Shown: piece after piece, positions 8,971 through 19,700 of the stretch
How positions within the stretch are numbered: position 1 is the first letter of the stretch
Layout of the letters: every line of letters starts with the position of its first letter
Assembly: GCA_028571455.1 (NCBI GenBank)
Contig: JAPVVG010000237.1
Location: 1 to 39,702 of the forward strand
Length of the DNA stretch: 39,702 bases
Source: Desulfobacteraceae bacterium
GTDB taxonomy: Bacteria; Desulfobacterota; Desulfobacteria; Desulfobacterales; ETH-SRB1
Direction: 5' to 3'
The notes under the pieces: generated by a model
What the model saw: the letters and a program-made list of their open reading frames with translations, nothing else
What the model was told of the DNA's origin: nothing
The model's database searches: none
Position numbers and translations under genes: made by a program

Positions 8971-9822
8971 TTAGGCCAGCTCATCATATAAGATAGGCCA
9001 GAATTTTTTTGCCTCAGCGAAACGGCTCAGAACCCAAGGACGCATTTGTTTGTCTACGGTTAACGCCCCTGCTTCCTGCAACATGTCTAATATTATTTCG
9101 TACTGTCTTTCATCCCAGCCCCCGATCTTCTGCCAATAGGTCTCGGCTTCAAAATCAAGGACGGTTACCTGGTGATCATCAGGAAAACAGAATTCCCACA
9201 ACGACAGAAAAAAGGCGGCAAATCCATTGCGGAATCCGGAAAGCAGTGGCGCAGCTGACCTCTGGAGCGTCCCATCACTGCGAACAAGAACGCCTGTTGA
9301 CTTCAAGCCCGCAGGCTCTTCATAGGTTCGGACAAGCGGGCCAATAAGCGAACGGTTTCGTTTGCCGCAGATTCTTTCCAAGTATGCTGCCAAATCGGCC
9401 TCGGAGAATTCCATGCCGAGCACATCGTAGCCTTTCGCAAAACAAAGGTGCCATATTTCAGCGCCATCTTGTCTGCGACAGAGGTGAAAATGAACAAGCC
9501 ATTGAGTAAGTGATTCACTCAGATTACAATCTTCCAATAGAACGGCTCGGCCGAATGGAGTAAGACCAAATTGCCGCTGTCCTGTTCCCACACGTTTATT
9601 AATCTGGATAAGTCCCATTCCAGTGCAATAACTTATAATTGCCGGCACCTTGCCGTCTGATTTGCCAACCGGGATGCCGGTTTGGGCTGATATTTCCTGA
9701 TTAGATCCTTCCACGCTACCTGCCACAAAACGCAGCAAGGCCGAGATATAATGTCGTTCAGGAATAAAAGTGCGATGAAATGTAACGGGAAGACGTTTGT
9801 ATTTTTCTCCTTGCTTGACCAT
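8971..9822 (-). CDS. divergent DUF4007-family protein (second SspB-like copy)
   Basis: The ORF extends to 9936, but the first 38 codons overlap the upstream gene. The ATG at 9822 (MVKQGEKYKRLPVTFHRTF) sits 5 bases after that gene's stop, with GGGGAGC as ribosome binding site, giving 283 aa. Features shared with DUF4007 proteins are the N-terminal FHRTFIPERHYISALL block, followed by a winged-helix-like segment, LTPFGRAVLLEDCNLSES and the TQWLVHFHL stretch. These parallel LTPFG/SLWLLHWQL-type segments in the first DUF4007 protein (25501-26439). SspB, a DUF4007 protein, acts as a DNA nickase in single-strand phosphorothioation. Whether this copy nicks DNA or is a recognition subunit cannot be told from sequence. 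It probably partners the following 1423-aa ATPase. Confidence 0.65.
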   Translation of the reverse strand: MVKQGEKYKRLPVTFHRTFIPERHYISALLRFVAGSVEGSNQEISAQTGIPVGKSDGKVPAIISYCTGMGLIQINKRVGTGQRQFGLTPFGRAVLLEDCNLSESLTQWLVHFHLCRRQDGAEIWHLCFAKGYDVLGMEFSEADLAAYLERICGKRNRSLIGPLVRTYEEPAGLKSTGVLVRSDGTLQRSAAPLLSGFRNGFAAFFLSLWEFCFPDDHQVTVLDFEAETYWQKIGGWDERQYEIILDMLQEAGALTVDKQMRPWVLSRFAEAKKFWPILYDELA

Positions 9823-9827
9823 TATTT

Positions 9828-12800
9828 TTAGCTCCCCGTACCCTTTCTTTCTTCCATTGAACTGATTTTTATCGGAAACGCCTTTTCCTCCAGCTTCCCT
9901 GTCTTTTGATTTAGAGCAGGACCAAGGGTATAACATTCGCCTTTATTCAAGTTGATCAATCTGTCTTTCCATACATCCAATTTTTCGCGTGTCGAATTGG
10001 ATAGAATTATGGCATATTCTTTTAATTCAGTTTCCGCTGGCTTGAAAAATAGCTTGTGCGACGCCTGAAACAACCGATCCCTTGCTTCAAATGACAGATT
10101 GCTTAAGGTTTGTGTCGCCAGAATGCCAGACAACCCGAATTTCCGGCCTTCGGTAAGTATTTTAGCCAATGGTGCGGCCAGTCGATGGTCAAGATTCTGT
10201 ATTTCATCAAGCACCAGAGGAAGCGGCCTGTTCTTCTTCCCTTGGTTGGAGGCAAAATCATAGAGATCCCATAGAATAAATTCGGTTGCCATTCTTGACA
10301 TTTCCCGCGGCACACCAGCTAGTTGTAAAATATTGACACAATATTCACTGTTGTAATAAAGCATGGTCCAGCTATCATTATCTTCCGCTGTAAAAAGGCG
10401 TGAGCGGACCAATGGACTAATTTTATTTGCCAAATTTATTGCTTTATTTTCCTGTTCTTCCAAGTTTTCAAGCAGGATGTCAAAATTGTATGACGCGCCA
10501 TATGTTTCCAAGCCTTCCGCAATCGTTTTGATTAGCAGCGCTATCTGTTGCTCTCCCATGCTTGAGTAGACTGACGTGAAAACACTTGTCACTCGTCCAC
10601 CTACCGTATGGGCGTCCTCAATAATTGGCTCGAAGCCTTCTATAATCTGCTCCTGCCTGCGAAAGGGGTTAACCGGCAAGGGTGACTGGCGCACCAGGTG
10701 CGTTTTAGGATGTATCGAATTTACAAAGTCTGTTTCTAACTGATTCGGCAGAAAGCCACTCGTATAATCAATGATTACAGAATGTTGACTTTTTAACGAA
10801 AGCTCATAGAGAATTGATTGAATGGCATATGTTTTGCCAACACCTGACTTGCCAAAGATCAGGAAATGGCGGTTGGTTAATTGTGGATGACCAAATTCCC
10901 AGAAGATTTCACGCCGTATCCCACCGATAGTTCGTCCTAAAAATATACGGTCTGGCAGAGGTGGTGTGAAAGATATCCCAACTTTCGATGTTACACCTGA
11001 TTCAGGTGTGAAGGGGCGGACATGTTCAGGATGTTCATCCCTGCCAGTTAGGATATGGCTTTCTTCGGACATGCGGGGTTTTGTTTGGGGTGCAAGGACA
11101 TTTTTCTCTTCCGGTTCAATTTCTTCTACTATCTTTTCGGAGTCGAAAGATTTCTTTCCATCCGGGATTTTTTTTCGTTCGGGAAAACACATCCAGTTTG
11201 ATGAACAGGGAAGCACCATTTTTTCCTTTTCTATGCAGAGCTGCTTAACAAGACCTTTCCCACAAGCAAAAACATCAATGTCGATATGTCTATTTTTAAA
11301 AAAGAAATCCCATTGCTGTATATTTTCAAAGGTATCGGCTTCGCTGTCAGTCCAGAAAATCACAGCCATGGCCTGCCAACAGATCTCAAAATGACCTTCG
11401 CCAAGCAGTTCAAGAGCACTGGTCGTTGCTGTTTGCTTATTGGAAGGCACATCGCTTTTGCTGGCTACAAGACGTTGCAGTTGCGCCCACCAGTAACGTT
11501 GATCAAAGCGTAGCCGTTCTGAACCCTGACGGGGCATAAAGACTTCCACAAGGTGACGCAGTCCGTTTTCTACCTGCACATGGGCCTTTTCTAAGTGTGC
11601 TGAGTTTTCCTGAGCAAGTTTGCACTCAACAATTTGTGCTTCAAGAGCAATTGTCCCACCCTTCCGCAAATAGGCAGTCAACCGCATTAAGTCAGGGCGC
11701 TTTTGGCTCCCTGCATCATCGAACCAATGGCTGAATGCATCCAAGGAAATGAGAATATCGCAAAGGCATATGCCTTGTGATGTTAGACGTGGAAGCATGA
11801 TGCGAACAAGCGTATATGATATTAAGTCCCGAATGTGCTTTTCTCCCTGACCAGTAGACCGAACAAGGGACAATCCTGAGAGTTTTCTGGAGTGGGTGAT
11901 CAGAAAATGGGCGGTTTTCGTGACCACATCTTTTTCCCAAGGTCCAAAAAGACGATTTACCTGTTTCGCAATTCCTTTTTCAACATCCACTAATGAGGAG
12001 CGTTCAGTGGAAAGGGTATAATTTAATTCACCCCGGAAGCCCAATCCAGATGTAAACCCTATGATTTCTCTTTTTATATCTCCAACGGCTTCTCTCTTAG
12101 CTGCAAGCCGCTCATCCATGGCCGGATCAAGGCATAGCACCCAGGTCGCGCGTTGATGTAACTTATCTATCAATTTAATCCACCGGGAATAATCTCCCTG
12201 GCTGATCACAATATATTGCTGACCTACCGGGTAACCCGGATGTTTAAAGCGGGCGCTTAATTCTGACAGCAAGGTAGCAAGACGGAATCGCCTGTTGCTG
12301 ATTACCTTGGCGCGGAGAAAAGTACTGATGGGGTTTTCGTCTTTGCAGCGTGGCATTTCAACGATAGGGAATTTCAAAGGATGTTCCATATCAACTTTGA
12401 AAGGCTCCGCCGGTTCCACGTCATTGCCGATTGTACCGGCAGCAATAAAGTTGACCATCATCGCCAAATCGGCTTCAAAGTCTCCTCGGCCTGCAAGTTT
12501 TAGATAACCATCAATGTCTTGCGCTACACGGTGAGCGACGGAGAGGCGGCAACGATGGTAATAGCCAAACCTTGTGGTTTCACGGGACAGTTCCCACCGT
12601 TTCCGCCATTCCTGAAGATGTCGGAATGCCTCCTGTTGTTGGCTTGCCAGGGTAAACAATGTCAAGGAAAAGTGATATAGCGGATACTGACTGTTGTCTT
12701 GTTGATTACGGTTTTTGAATTGTTCCCGTAAAAACGAGTCAATGCCTGCAACAATTGTCTGAAAATTATCGGCATTAATTACTGCCAGGGAAATGCCGTC

Positions 12801-15131
12801 TTCAGCATGCGGGTAGATCTGCACATATTCTTCCAAAATCCGCTTGATGACTCTGGACTCACGGCTTTCCCGAAACAAATCGCTGTCTGTCATTTCTTCT
12901 TCATCGGAATCATCTGACCGTAAAAGGATTTTGGCTGACAAAGGCGCAGTGGTTTGAGAGGGTGAACCAAGACAATGAATCAGGCCGTGGGATTTTATTT
13001 GGGTGTCAAGATTCTTGCTGGCATCTGCAATAATTCCAAACAGGGGGTATTTGATCGTCGCCAGGTCACAGACACTTTCCCAGTGCTGCAAAGTCGTTTT
13101 CAATCCGCTGACATCATTTAAAATATTTTGGGCTTTTGCAAGAAAACCATGAACGAGAAAGGTTTCACGGTTACGAACCATTTCAAGCAGAGCCGGATGA
13201 AGGCCGGTTAGCACCATGGATTTAATAAAAGGAGAAAAGTGCGAATTTTGCTCATCTTCAGGAATAATGGCAAAGGCCTTATATAGCAACGGAGCAAACT
13301 GATTGGCAGGCCCAATAGTAGAATCAAAAACAAGAGGCTTTATAGCTTCCTCATACTTTTCACAAAAGTTTCTCAGGGGTTCCTCCAATGCGTGGAAATA
13401 GCCATCTTTTCTCAATGATTCCAAAAAGGCGCCAAAAGCATGTGAAAGATCACCCAGTTTGGGCCAGAGATCATCATCCCTAATGAGTTGTTCAAGATCA
13501 AGAAGGTTTTTCAACTCCAACTTCGCTATGCCAAGTTTAAGAATACGGTTTGCTTCATCTGTATCAGATGCAAGAAAAATTTCATCATAAAATGGGATAT
13601 GAAAAACCGGAAGACAGGGACCTGCCTGCGGCACCTTCTCGTACACCTCATTCGCCAGGTTCCAAAGATTTCGATACGGCTGGTTTTCCGGCAATTGCCA
13701 TTGAAACGTTCTTTCCTGGGAAAAGTCATCTTCCGCACGAAAAATAATTTTGAATTGAAAACCAGGTGCACCGGCGCCAGCTCTTTCTAGACGCAAGTCA
13801 CCCAAATTGTCAGGCAGTAGCCGGCTTGTCACCGGAATATTTATTTTCTCGTCATTTACTATTAGTTCAAGTTGCAGATTGTTTTTCAAGAAAAGATCCG
13901 CACCCCCTAGACACCCTCTAATCAAGTCCTTACCGTCACTATCGTCATCCAGATCGTGGCGGAATTTCAGCCCTTCTATGGAAATTTTCTGCAGGACACG
14001 TGCCGGTTGTACATTGTTTTTTGTGCAGATTTTTTTAAAATCAATCAGGACATGCCAAAGGGCTGTAAGAATGGTCTCCAGTGGTGGACCGTCGATTTTT
14101 ATAATACTTCTTCTTGGAGGCGGTTTGCGGCCTGTATCTTTGTAATTAAGTATTTTATCCCTGATCGGCACAAAATCGGTCTGTAGCAGTCTATCACGCG
14201 CCGCAGGCAGATTTCTGGTAATGTAATCACGCAGACAGGTCAGCAAATCTTCTGTATCTGCGAACTCTGCAGAGAATGATATATCCTCATTTCCTTCTTG
14301 GAACCGCTCTTCAAATCTATCTATTTTCTTCCACGCTTTTTTACGATTCGATTCTTTGAGGAAATCTTTATACGTAAAAAAGGAAATGGCATCCCTTACA
14401 TACTTGGGCCAATTTCTTCTATTCCTAAAAGACATTTCCTGCAGCCTGGGAAGGTCCCAAAACCCAAGGCTGTCATACATACAACGTAGTGCGTCATTGC
14501 CATCCTGGGCACCGCTGAGATCAATCTGTTCCAAAAAATCAGCAATCCGCAGAATATCACTAGCGCCATAACGGTGCAGTACCTGAAGCAATGCATCAAT
14601 TTCTACCATTTGTTCTTCTTCCGCATAAACCGTATGACGCTCAAAAACCGTGTGAATCCAAGGCTGAAAGCTACGCCTTAGCGCATCATTCCAAATGGTT
14701 TCTCCATCAACCCGGAAAAAATCCTGTAGACTCGCCTGGTCTCTGGCCAAATCGACGCCTACCAGCACAATAATAAGATAATCGTCCCCGGAGTCCGCAC
14801 TCCATTTGAGATTACGGAAATGGGTCAGCTTGTCCTCCTGGTCAACCCAGTCTTCTTTGACGAGAGTCTGGAGCAATGTTTCGTCATAGTCGGCGTGCGA
14901 TTGATTCCATGAATCCCACAAGGCCCAGCCTACCTTAAAGACCAAATCGATTTGTTTGGGGTAATCATAAAGGAATTCCCGAAACAGTTTAGCTGTCTCA
15001 TAAATAATTTGAGGTGGTTGAGATGCCAGAAAAATGCGCAATTCACGGTTTTCAGACTGCCCCATAAGAGTGGGCCGGCAAATTTTTGTTAAATGATCGG
15101 TAAGAGTTTGAGCATAAAGCTTCATATCCAT
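9828..15131 (-). CDS. HerA/FtsK-type ATPase of DptH/MAD8 class
   Basis: This protein is 1767 aa. About 1400 residues without a recognised motif precede a C-terminal HerA/FtsK-like motor, with Walker A FGKSGVGKTY near residue 1430 and Walker B PLVLDEIQN near 1640. A sensor-like segment ILATQTLSN follows. Size and architecture match the large ATPase subunit of phosphorothioation-dependent restriction (DptH/DndH), of SspFGH-type modules and of the methylation-associated defence system (MAD8). The ATG at 15131 follows AAAAGGA, 15 bases after the preceding stop. A second in-frame ATG is two codons in. In the related systems this subunit is thought to translocate or cleave unmodified DNA. Here it is inferred to be the effector motor of the operon. 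Confidence 0.75.
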   Translation of the reverse strand: MDMKLYAQTLTDHLTKICRPTLMGQSENRELRIFLASQPPQIIYETAKLFREFLYDYPKQIDLVFKVGWALWDSWNQSHADYDETLLQTLVKEDWVDQEDKLTHFRNLKWSADSGDDYLIIVLVGVDLARDQASLQDFFRVDGETIWNDALRRSFQPWIHTVFERHTVYAEEEQMVEIDALLQVLHRYGASDILRIADFLEQIDLSGAQDGNDALRCMYDSLGFWDLPRLQEMSFRNRRNWPKYVRDAISFFTYKDFLKESNRKKAWKKIDRFEERFQEGNEDISFSAEFADTEDLLTCLRDYITRNLPAARDRLLQTDFVPIRDKILNYKDTGRKPPPRRSIIKIDGPPLETILTALWHVLIDFKKICTKNNVQPARVLQKISIEGLKFRHDLDDDSDGKDLIRGCLGGADLFLKNNLQLELIVNDEKINIPVTSRLLPDNLGDLRLERAGAGAPGFQFKIIFRAEDDFSQERTFQWQLPENQPYRNLWNLANEVYEKVPQAGPCLPVFHIPFYDEIFLASDTDEANRILKLGIAKLELKNLLDLEQLIRDDDLWPKLGDLSHAFGAFLESLRKDGYFHALEEPLRNFCEKYEEAIKPLVFDSTIGPANQFAPLLYKAFAIIPEDEQNSHFSPFIKSMVLTGLHPALLEMVRNRETFLVHGFLAKAQNILNDVSGLKTTLQHWESVCDLATIKYPLFGIIADASKNLDTQIKSHGLIHCLGSPSQTTAPLSAKILLRSDDSDEEEMTDSDLFRESRESRVIKRILEEYVQIYPHAEDGISLAVINADNFQTIVAGIDSFLREQFKNRNQQDNSQYPLYHFSLTLFTLASQQQEAFRHLQEWRKRWELSRETTRFGYYHRCRLSVAHRVAQDIDGYLKLAGRGDFEADLAMMVNFIAAGTIGNDVEPAEPFKVDMEHPLKFPIVEMPRCKDENPISTFLRAKVISNRRFRLATLLSELSARFKHPGYPVGQQYIVISQGDYSRWIKLIDKLHQRATWVLCLDPAMDERLAAKREAVGDIKREIIGFTSGLGFRGELNYTLSTERSSLVDVEKGIAKQVNRLFGPWEKDVVTKTAHFLITHSRKLSGLSLVRSTGQGEKHIRDLISYTLVRIMLPRLTSQGICLCDILISLDAFSHWFDDAGSQKRPDLMRLTAYLRKGGTIALEAQIVECKLAQENSAHLEKAHVQVENGLRHLVEVFMPRQGSERLRFDQRYWWAQLQRLVASKSDVPSNKQTATTSALELLGEGHFEICWQAMAVIFWTDSEADTFENIQQWDFFFKNRHIDIDVFACGKGLVKQLCIEKEKMVLPCSSNWMCFPERKKIPDGKKSFDSEKIVEEIEPEEKNVLAPQTKPRMSEESHILTGRDEHPEHVRPFTPESGVTSKVGISFTPPLPDRIFLGRTIGGIRREIFWEFGHPQLTNRHFLIFGKSGVGKTYAIQSILYELSLKSQHSVIIDYTSGFLPNQLETDFVNSIHPKTHLVRQSPLPVNPFRRQEQIIEGFEPIIEDAHTVGGRVTSVFTSVYSSMGEQQIALLIKTIAEGLETYGASYNFDILLENLEEQENKAINLANKISPLVRSRLFTAEDNDSWTMLYYNSEYCVNILQLAGVPREMSRMATEFILWDLYDFASNQGKKNRPLPLVLDEIQNLDHRLAAPLAKILTEGRKFGLSGILATQTLSNLSFEARDRLFQASHKLFFKPAETELKEYAIILSNSTREKLDVWKDRLINLNKGECYTLGPALNQKTGKLEEKAFPIKISSMEERKGTGS

Positions 15132-15146
15132 TTTCCTTTTATGTCA

Positions 15147-16736
15147 TTACAATGCCAAAAACTGACCAAACGGGTTTTGCACTTGAGAGACGGCATCGGA
15201 TAATGGGATCAAAAAACCGGTAGATAGCAGGCTCTTTTCAAGCCAATTTTTTTGCGTATCAGGAAACCGCAGAAGCTGCCGGGGATATGTCCAGCGCACT
15301 GCCCTGTCGAGCTGGCTGCCGCTAACCGCCATGCCATAATGGCAAAACATCCGGTCTTCAAAGGTCTTGAGGGTCATTTTACTCCTAGGGGGAATCAGGG
15401 CGAGCACCAGGTAACGCAAGATGACGTCTGTTATCACGATACGTGCGCCTGGTCCTTTCCAGGGAGCAATCAAGCCTATTTTTTTTCCAAGTTTGACAAA
15501 AAGCTCCTGGCCTTGTTCATCAGCTTTTTTGTAGTTGTAGTTATTTGGAACGGTGATATCAGGATGCCGCAAAGCGCCATGAATAATTTCCTGCATCCGG
15601 ATTAAATTTTGTTTGGCGGTTTCCCGTAATGAAACATCATCCAGCATCGGCGGCGTGACAAGCCATGCAAAACCATTAGCACCCCCCTGTTGCCTGGTTT
15701 CATCAGTCATGGCCGTGCAGTAACGCACCGATTGGGCGCAGAGGCTGCGTAACACCTGGAACACACAACAGAGGGTGAGCATTTCGACCTTTTCCAAAGG
15801 ATCAATGGTGGCACGGCAAATATTAGCGAATTCATAGGCGAAAAGATAGGCCTCTTGCCAGCTTTCCACAGGACACCAGCCACATTTCGCCAGCTGCCGT
15901 TGATTGGCAATAAGATCCTGAGTTGTTGGATCTGTATCCTCAATCCATTTGCTCAATTTATCTATTTGGGATGTTTCTTGAAAAAATTTCTTTAAACCCT
16001 CTGCAATATCAGTCAATGATGCTTTGACATCGCCTTTTTGAAAGTCCCATTTTTTTTCAAAGGCGAGTAGCTCCGAGGTATCTAAAAAACGGATGAGATT
16101 ACAGAGTTGCAAATAAAGCAATTCCCCGCCACGGGCCATGAAGTCATGACTGGAAAAGGAGTAATATCCTCCTTTTATAGCCTCTTCCCAAGATGTATCA
16201 GGTTTTTTATTCCCTTTTATCCGTTTCCAGATGGTTTCCCCCGCGATTAATCCACGACTTACAGGTAAAAAAGTTTGAGTACACCAGGTCCGGTTTGCCG
16301 CTACTCCTACAAAACCACAAAGTAACTGCTCAAGCAAATCAAGCACTTGGTCCTTGGAAATTGTATAATCCGTTTCAGTTCGCGCCTTGAGGTTTTCCAG
16401 AGTATGCCTGAAACGTTCTTTGTGACACCCATGCCGCGTTTCAAGTTTGGAAGAACCGAGAAAGGAAAAAAGCTTCAAAATCAAGCGGGCGGGCGGTTCA
16501 TATTCTAACGGTGTGTTATCCGGCCAGTTTTCAATACTTACCTGATCTGGAAAACCAAATCCCCATTTTGCTTCAGGATTAGAAATATATTTCTGCGCCA
16601 AAAAAAGCAGCAAAAACTCGATAAGATATTCTGTCTCAGTCTGGTCCTTGTAAAAGCGGCGGCCAAAAATCTGAATCGCCGGATTTTCGTCTTCTCTTTC
16701 TTTGTGAGCAAGTTGAGGGAAGCGGATGACTGACAT
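15147..16736 (-). CDS. DptG/MAD7-like restriction-module protein
   Basis: This is a 529-aa, mainly helical protein with no catalytic motif that I can point to. The N-terminal segment, with FGRRFYKDQTETEYLIEFLL, looks like proteins that sit between the F-type and H-type subunits in DndFGH, SspFGH and MAD6-7-8 clusters, and its position here is exactly that. The start codon overlaps the upstream stop by one base (TAATG), so translation is coupled to the 1496-aa gene. Cysteines are scattered (CGWCP, LCCVF) without a clear metal site. The assignment rests on neighbourhood and size more than on motifs. Confidence 0.55.
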   Translation of the reverse strand: MSVIRFPQLAHKEREDENPAIQIFGRRFYKDQTETEYLIEFLLLFLAQKYISNPEAKWGFGFPDQVSIENWPDNTPLEYEPPARLILKLFSFLGSSKLETRHGCHKERFRHTLENLKARTETDYTISKDQVLDLLEQLLCGFVGVAANRTWCTQTFLPVSRGLIAGETIWKRIKGNKKPDTSWEEAIKGGYYSFSSHDFMARGGELLYLQLCNLIRFLDTSELLAFEKKWDFQKGDVKASLTDIAEGLKKFFQETSQIDKLSKWIEDTDPTTQDLIANQRQLAKCGWCPVESWQEAYLFAYEFANICRATIDPLEKVEMLTLCCVFQVLRSLCAQSVRYCTAMTDETRQQGGANGFAWLVTPPMLDDVSLRETAKQNLIRMQEIIHGALRHPDITVPNNYNYKKADEQGQELFVKLGKKIGLIAPWKGPGARIVITDVILRYLVLALIPPRSKMTLKTFEDRMFCHYGMAVSGSQLDRAVRWTYPRQLLRFPDTQKNWLEKSLLSTGFLIPLSDAVSQVQNPFGQFLAL

Positions 16737-19700
16737 TACATCACCTGTAATTGTTGTTCTTGAATCATTAAAGTTTTGGTTTTAAGGCTCCCATCTCGAT
16801 CCATTTCCAACAGTTTTAGTTGGTTTACTTTATGGGCAGGGTGTTCCAGGAGCTGAGCCTTGAACCTCTCCAACCGGTTTTTATAGCCGGGATTTAGCCG
16901 TTGGCCTACTTCTCCCATATCGTGCATCAACACAAAATCAAGGAAAGGAAGCTCCAAACGAAGTTCATATCCGGACATTTTTTCTACCAGGATCAAGACA
17001 TAACGAGTTTGTTTAAAGGTATCGTTGAGTCTCTCCCACTCTAAAGAAAAATTTCTAAAGGGAATCTCGGCCAGCAGGATTTGCACACTCTGGCGATAGC
17101 CTTCCTGCCGGCGTCTGAGTGTGATATAAAGCTCTTTGGTTTCATTGCTTTCGCTAAGCTTCAATCCGGTGTATTCTTCCTGCAGAACATGGAATATTGG
17201 GCTGAGTAGTCCGCTCTTGCGCTGAAAATCAGGGCCGTTTCGCTGGTTTTGCCATTCTTCCGCCTCAACCAGCATTTGTGAGTCGAGAAATAAAGGAATG
17301 AACCGTTTCTTCATATCATCGGGGAAATCGCCAAAGATGTAATAAATACGGCGCAGGGCCTGACGGATTCGGCTGGCCTGGATTCTGGACGGCGAACCGA
17401 TTTTAATCCTGTTGCATAATTCATCGGCAATGGGCCGCATGGTTTCTGGCAAAGTAGGCAACATCGCATCCTCGCTATTCCACAACACACGGTCAAGGCC
17501 TGGGAAGGGTTTTGATCCCATTTCAAGCTTTTCAATATGGCCTACTGCGGTCAGTCGCTTGGCCTGTTCATCGAATTCTACGCCCTTGTAACCGAAAAAA
17601 CGGTTACAAAAGAGGGTATCCATACTGTCTGGAGGAATAGCAGCGGCAGCCTGGTCGCGGATTGTTCTGCAATCCAGCCCGCCGGTCAGACTGTATGCCA
17701 GGTGCCCTGTAATCTGGCGCATAGTCAAGCGACTGCCATATTCATTCAGACGGCGGTAAATCCAATAGATACGTCTCAATGCCGTATCCTTGGCTTGCCT
17801 GAGCGCAATCACATTGCGATAAACCGGGCAGGATTTTTCCAGATCACATATTTCACAATCCTGCCAAGCGCTATGATCTATGATTCTTTTCAATACCGTA
17901 ACGCCGGTGTCTACGTTGTCTGTTTTGGCAAGATTGATCACAGTGAAACAGGTACCAAAGATATCCAATGGTTCCGGATCGTTTTTGTCTAAAGATTCCA
18001 ACAACTGGTTTTCCAATTTTGGCCAGGGCGTTTCTTTTTCCTTAGCAATATCTTCAAATGTAGAGAGCAAGGTGCCGGAATTAGAAATGATAAACCAACG
18101 CTCTGTCGTGTTGTGTAGATCAAGCGAATCTAAAATATTTTTCCGTCGTTGTTTACCGCCAAATTCACTCATATCCTTGATAATGTGGATGGTGAATCCA
18201 TTGCAAGGTATGATCTCATGCTCTGTGAACGGCTGATCTAAGGGCTTGTTGAACTGCAGGTTTCTTATCTTTTTATACAATTCCAAGGCAATGGTTGATT
18301 TTCCATCCCCGGCATGGCCGGTAAGAATAACATTCGTACCTTCCGAATCGGTAAGTTTCTTCAGGATATAATCTGTCTGGTTCAGCCCTACATGAATATC
18401 TCCGAAATACCGGTTTTGTGCTTGCGATTCAGCCAGCGCGTTTTCATCGGATGCTGTAGCGTTATGGAGTGTGTTGAGATAGGTGACAAAATTATTCTCA
18501 CCGTAACGAGTGATATGACTGGGGACGGCCTTAGCTGGCTTTGGTTCAAGAACGATAATGGGTTCTTTACTCGGCCACATGGCCTTATTAAAAACTTCCT
18601 GCATGGCAATAATATTGGCAAAACCGTCGTCCCTGCGCGGTTGAATCGCCTGATCAAGCCAATCTATCAGACTGTCCGGAATATCTTTATCATGCCTGAA
18701 ATCACGCACTGTTTTAGGAAATTCTTCAAGATTAGGCACACTGTCATACGGTCGTTTGCCGCATAGCCACTCAAACAGAGTTATTCCCAGGGCAAAAAGA
18801 TCTCCGCTTTCACAAAAGTCGAAGTCAATTTTCCGCAGCAAATCAGGCGCAACATAGAGATCTGTGCCCATATATGGCCCAATATGGGGATAACTTGCGG
18901 TGCCGAAATCAATGAGTGCCGGATCGCCATTTGCGGTCAGTAGGATGTTATCCGGTTTAATATCATTATGAAGCAGGACCGTTTCCCGGGCCGAGTCCTT
19001 ATGCATGGCCAGCAGAGCTTCCAAGAGACATGAAGTGACTTGTTTAAATTGTGTCAGGTCGGGGCGCTCACCTTTATTAATTAATGTTCGTAATGACGGG
19101 CCTTTAATCAAATTGGTTACCAGAAAAAATCTGCCGTCCCGCCATTGATGCAGCCCGTGAGAATGAAGCACGAAAGGGCTTTTAACAAGTTCGAGGTTGT
19201 TCTGCTCAGAAACGATTCGATCGCGCGGCACCTCTTGGTGAAAAAGTTTGATGGCTACCGTACGGTCACCGATTTGTTGGGCGCGATATACTTGCGCTTC
19301 CCTGCCCATACCAATGAATTCTTCAATTTTAAAGACATCATAGCTTGCGCCGGGTTGGAGTACTTCGTTGGGCTCAGGTTTGGGAGGCTCTTTTTCCTTT
19401 TCTGGTGATAACTTTTGCAAAATAGTCAGGATTTCTTTGGCCTCCTGGGGCCGCTTGTTTCTGTCTTTCTGAATGAGGGAGGCGATAATCTCAATAATAT
19501 ACGCAGGTGTCTGTAATTTCTTAAGTTTGCCAAGCTGATCCTCTGTCAATCCCCCTATCCCTTTTAAAAGATAAAGAGATTCTTTAAAAGGAGGTGTGCC
19601 GCACAGTAAGGTGTAAAATAGAATCCCAACGCTAAAAAGATCAGTTGCCTCGGCAAACTGCTTATCAATATACAGTTCCGGTGCAATATATGGCGATGGT

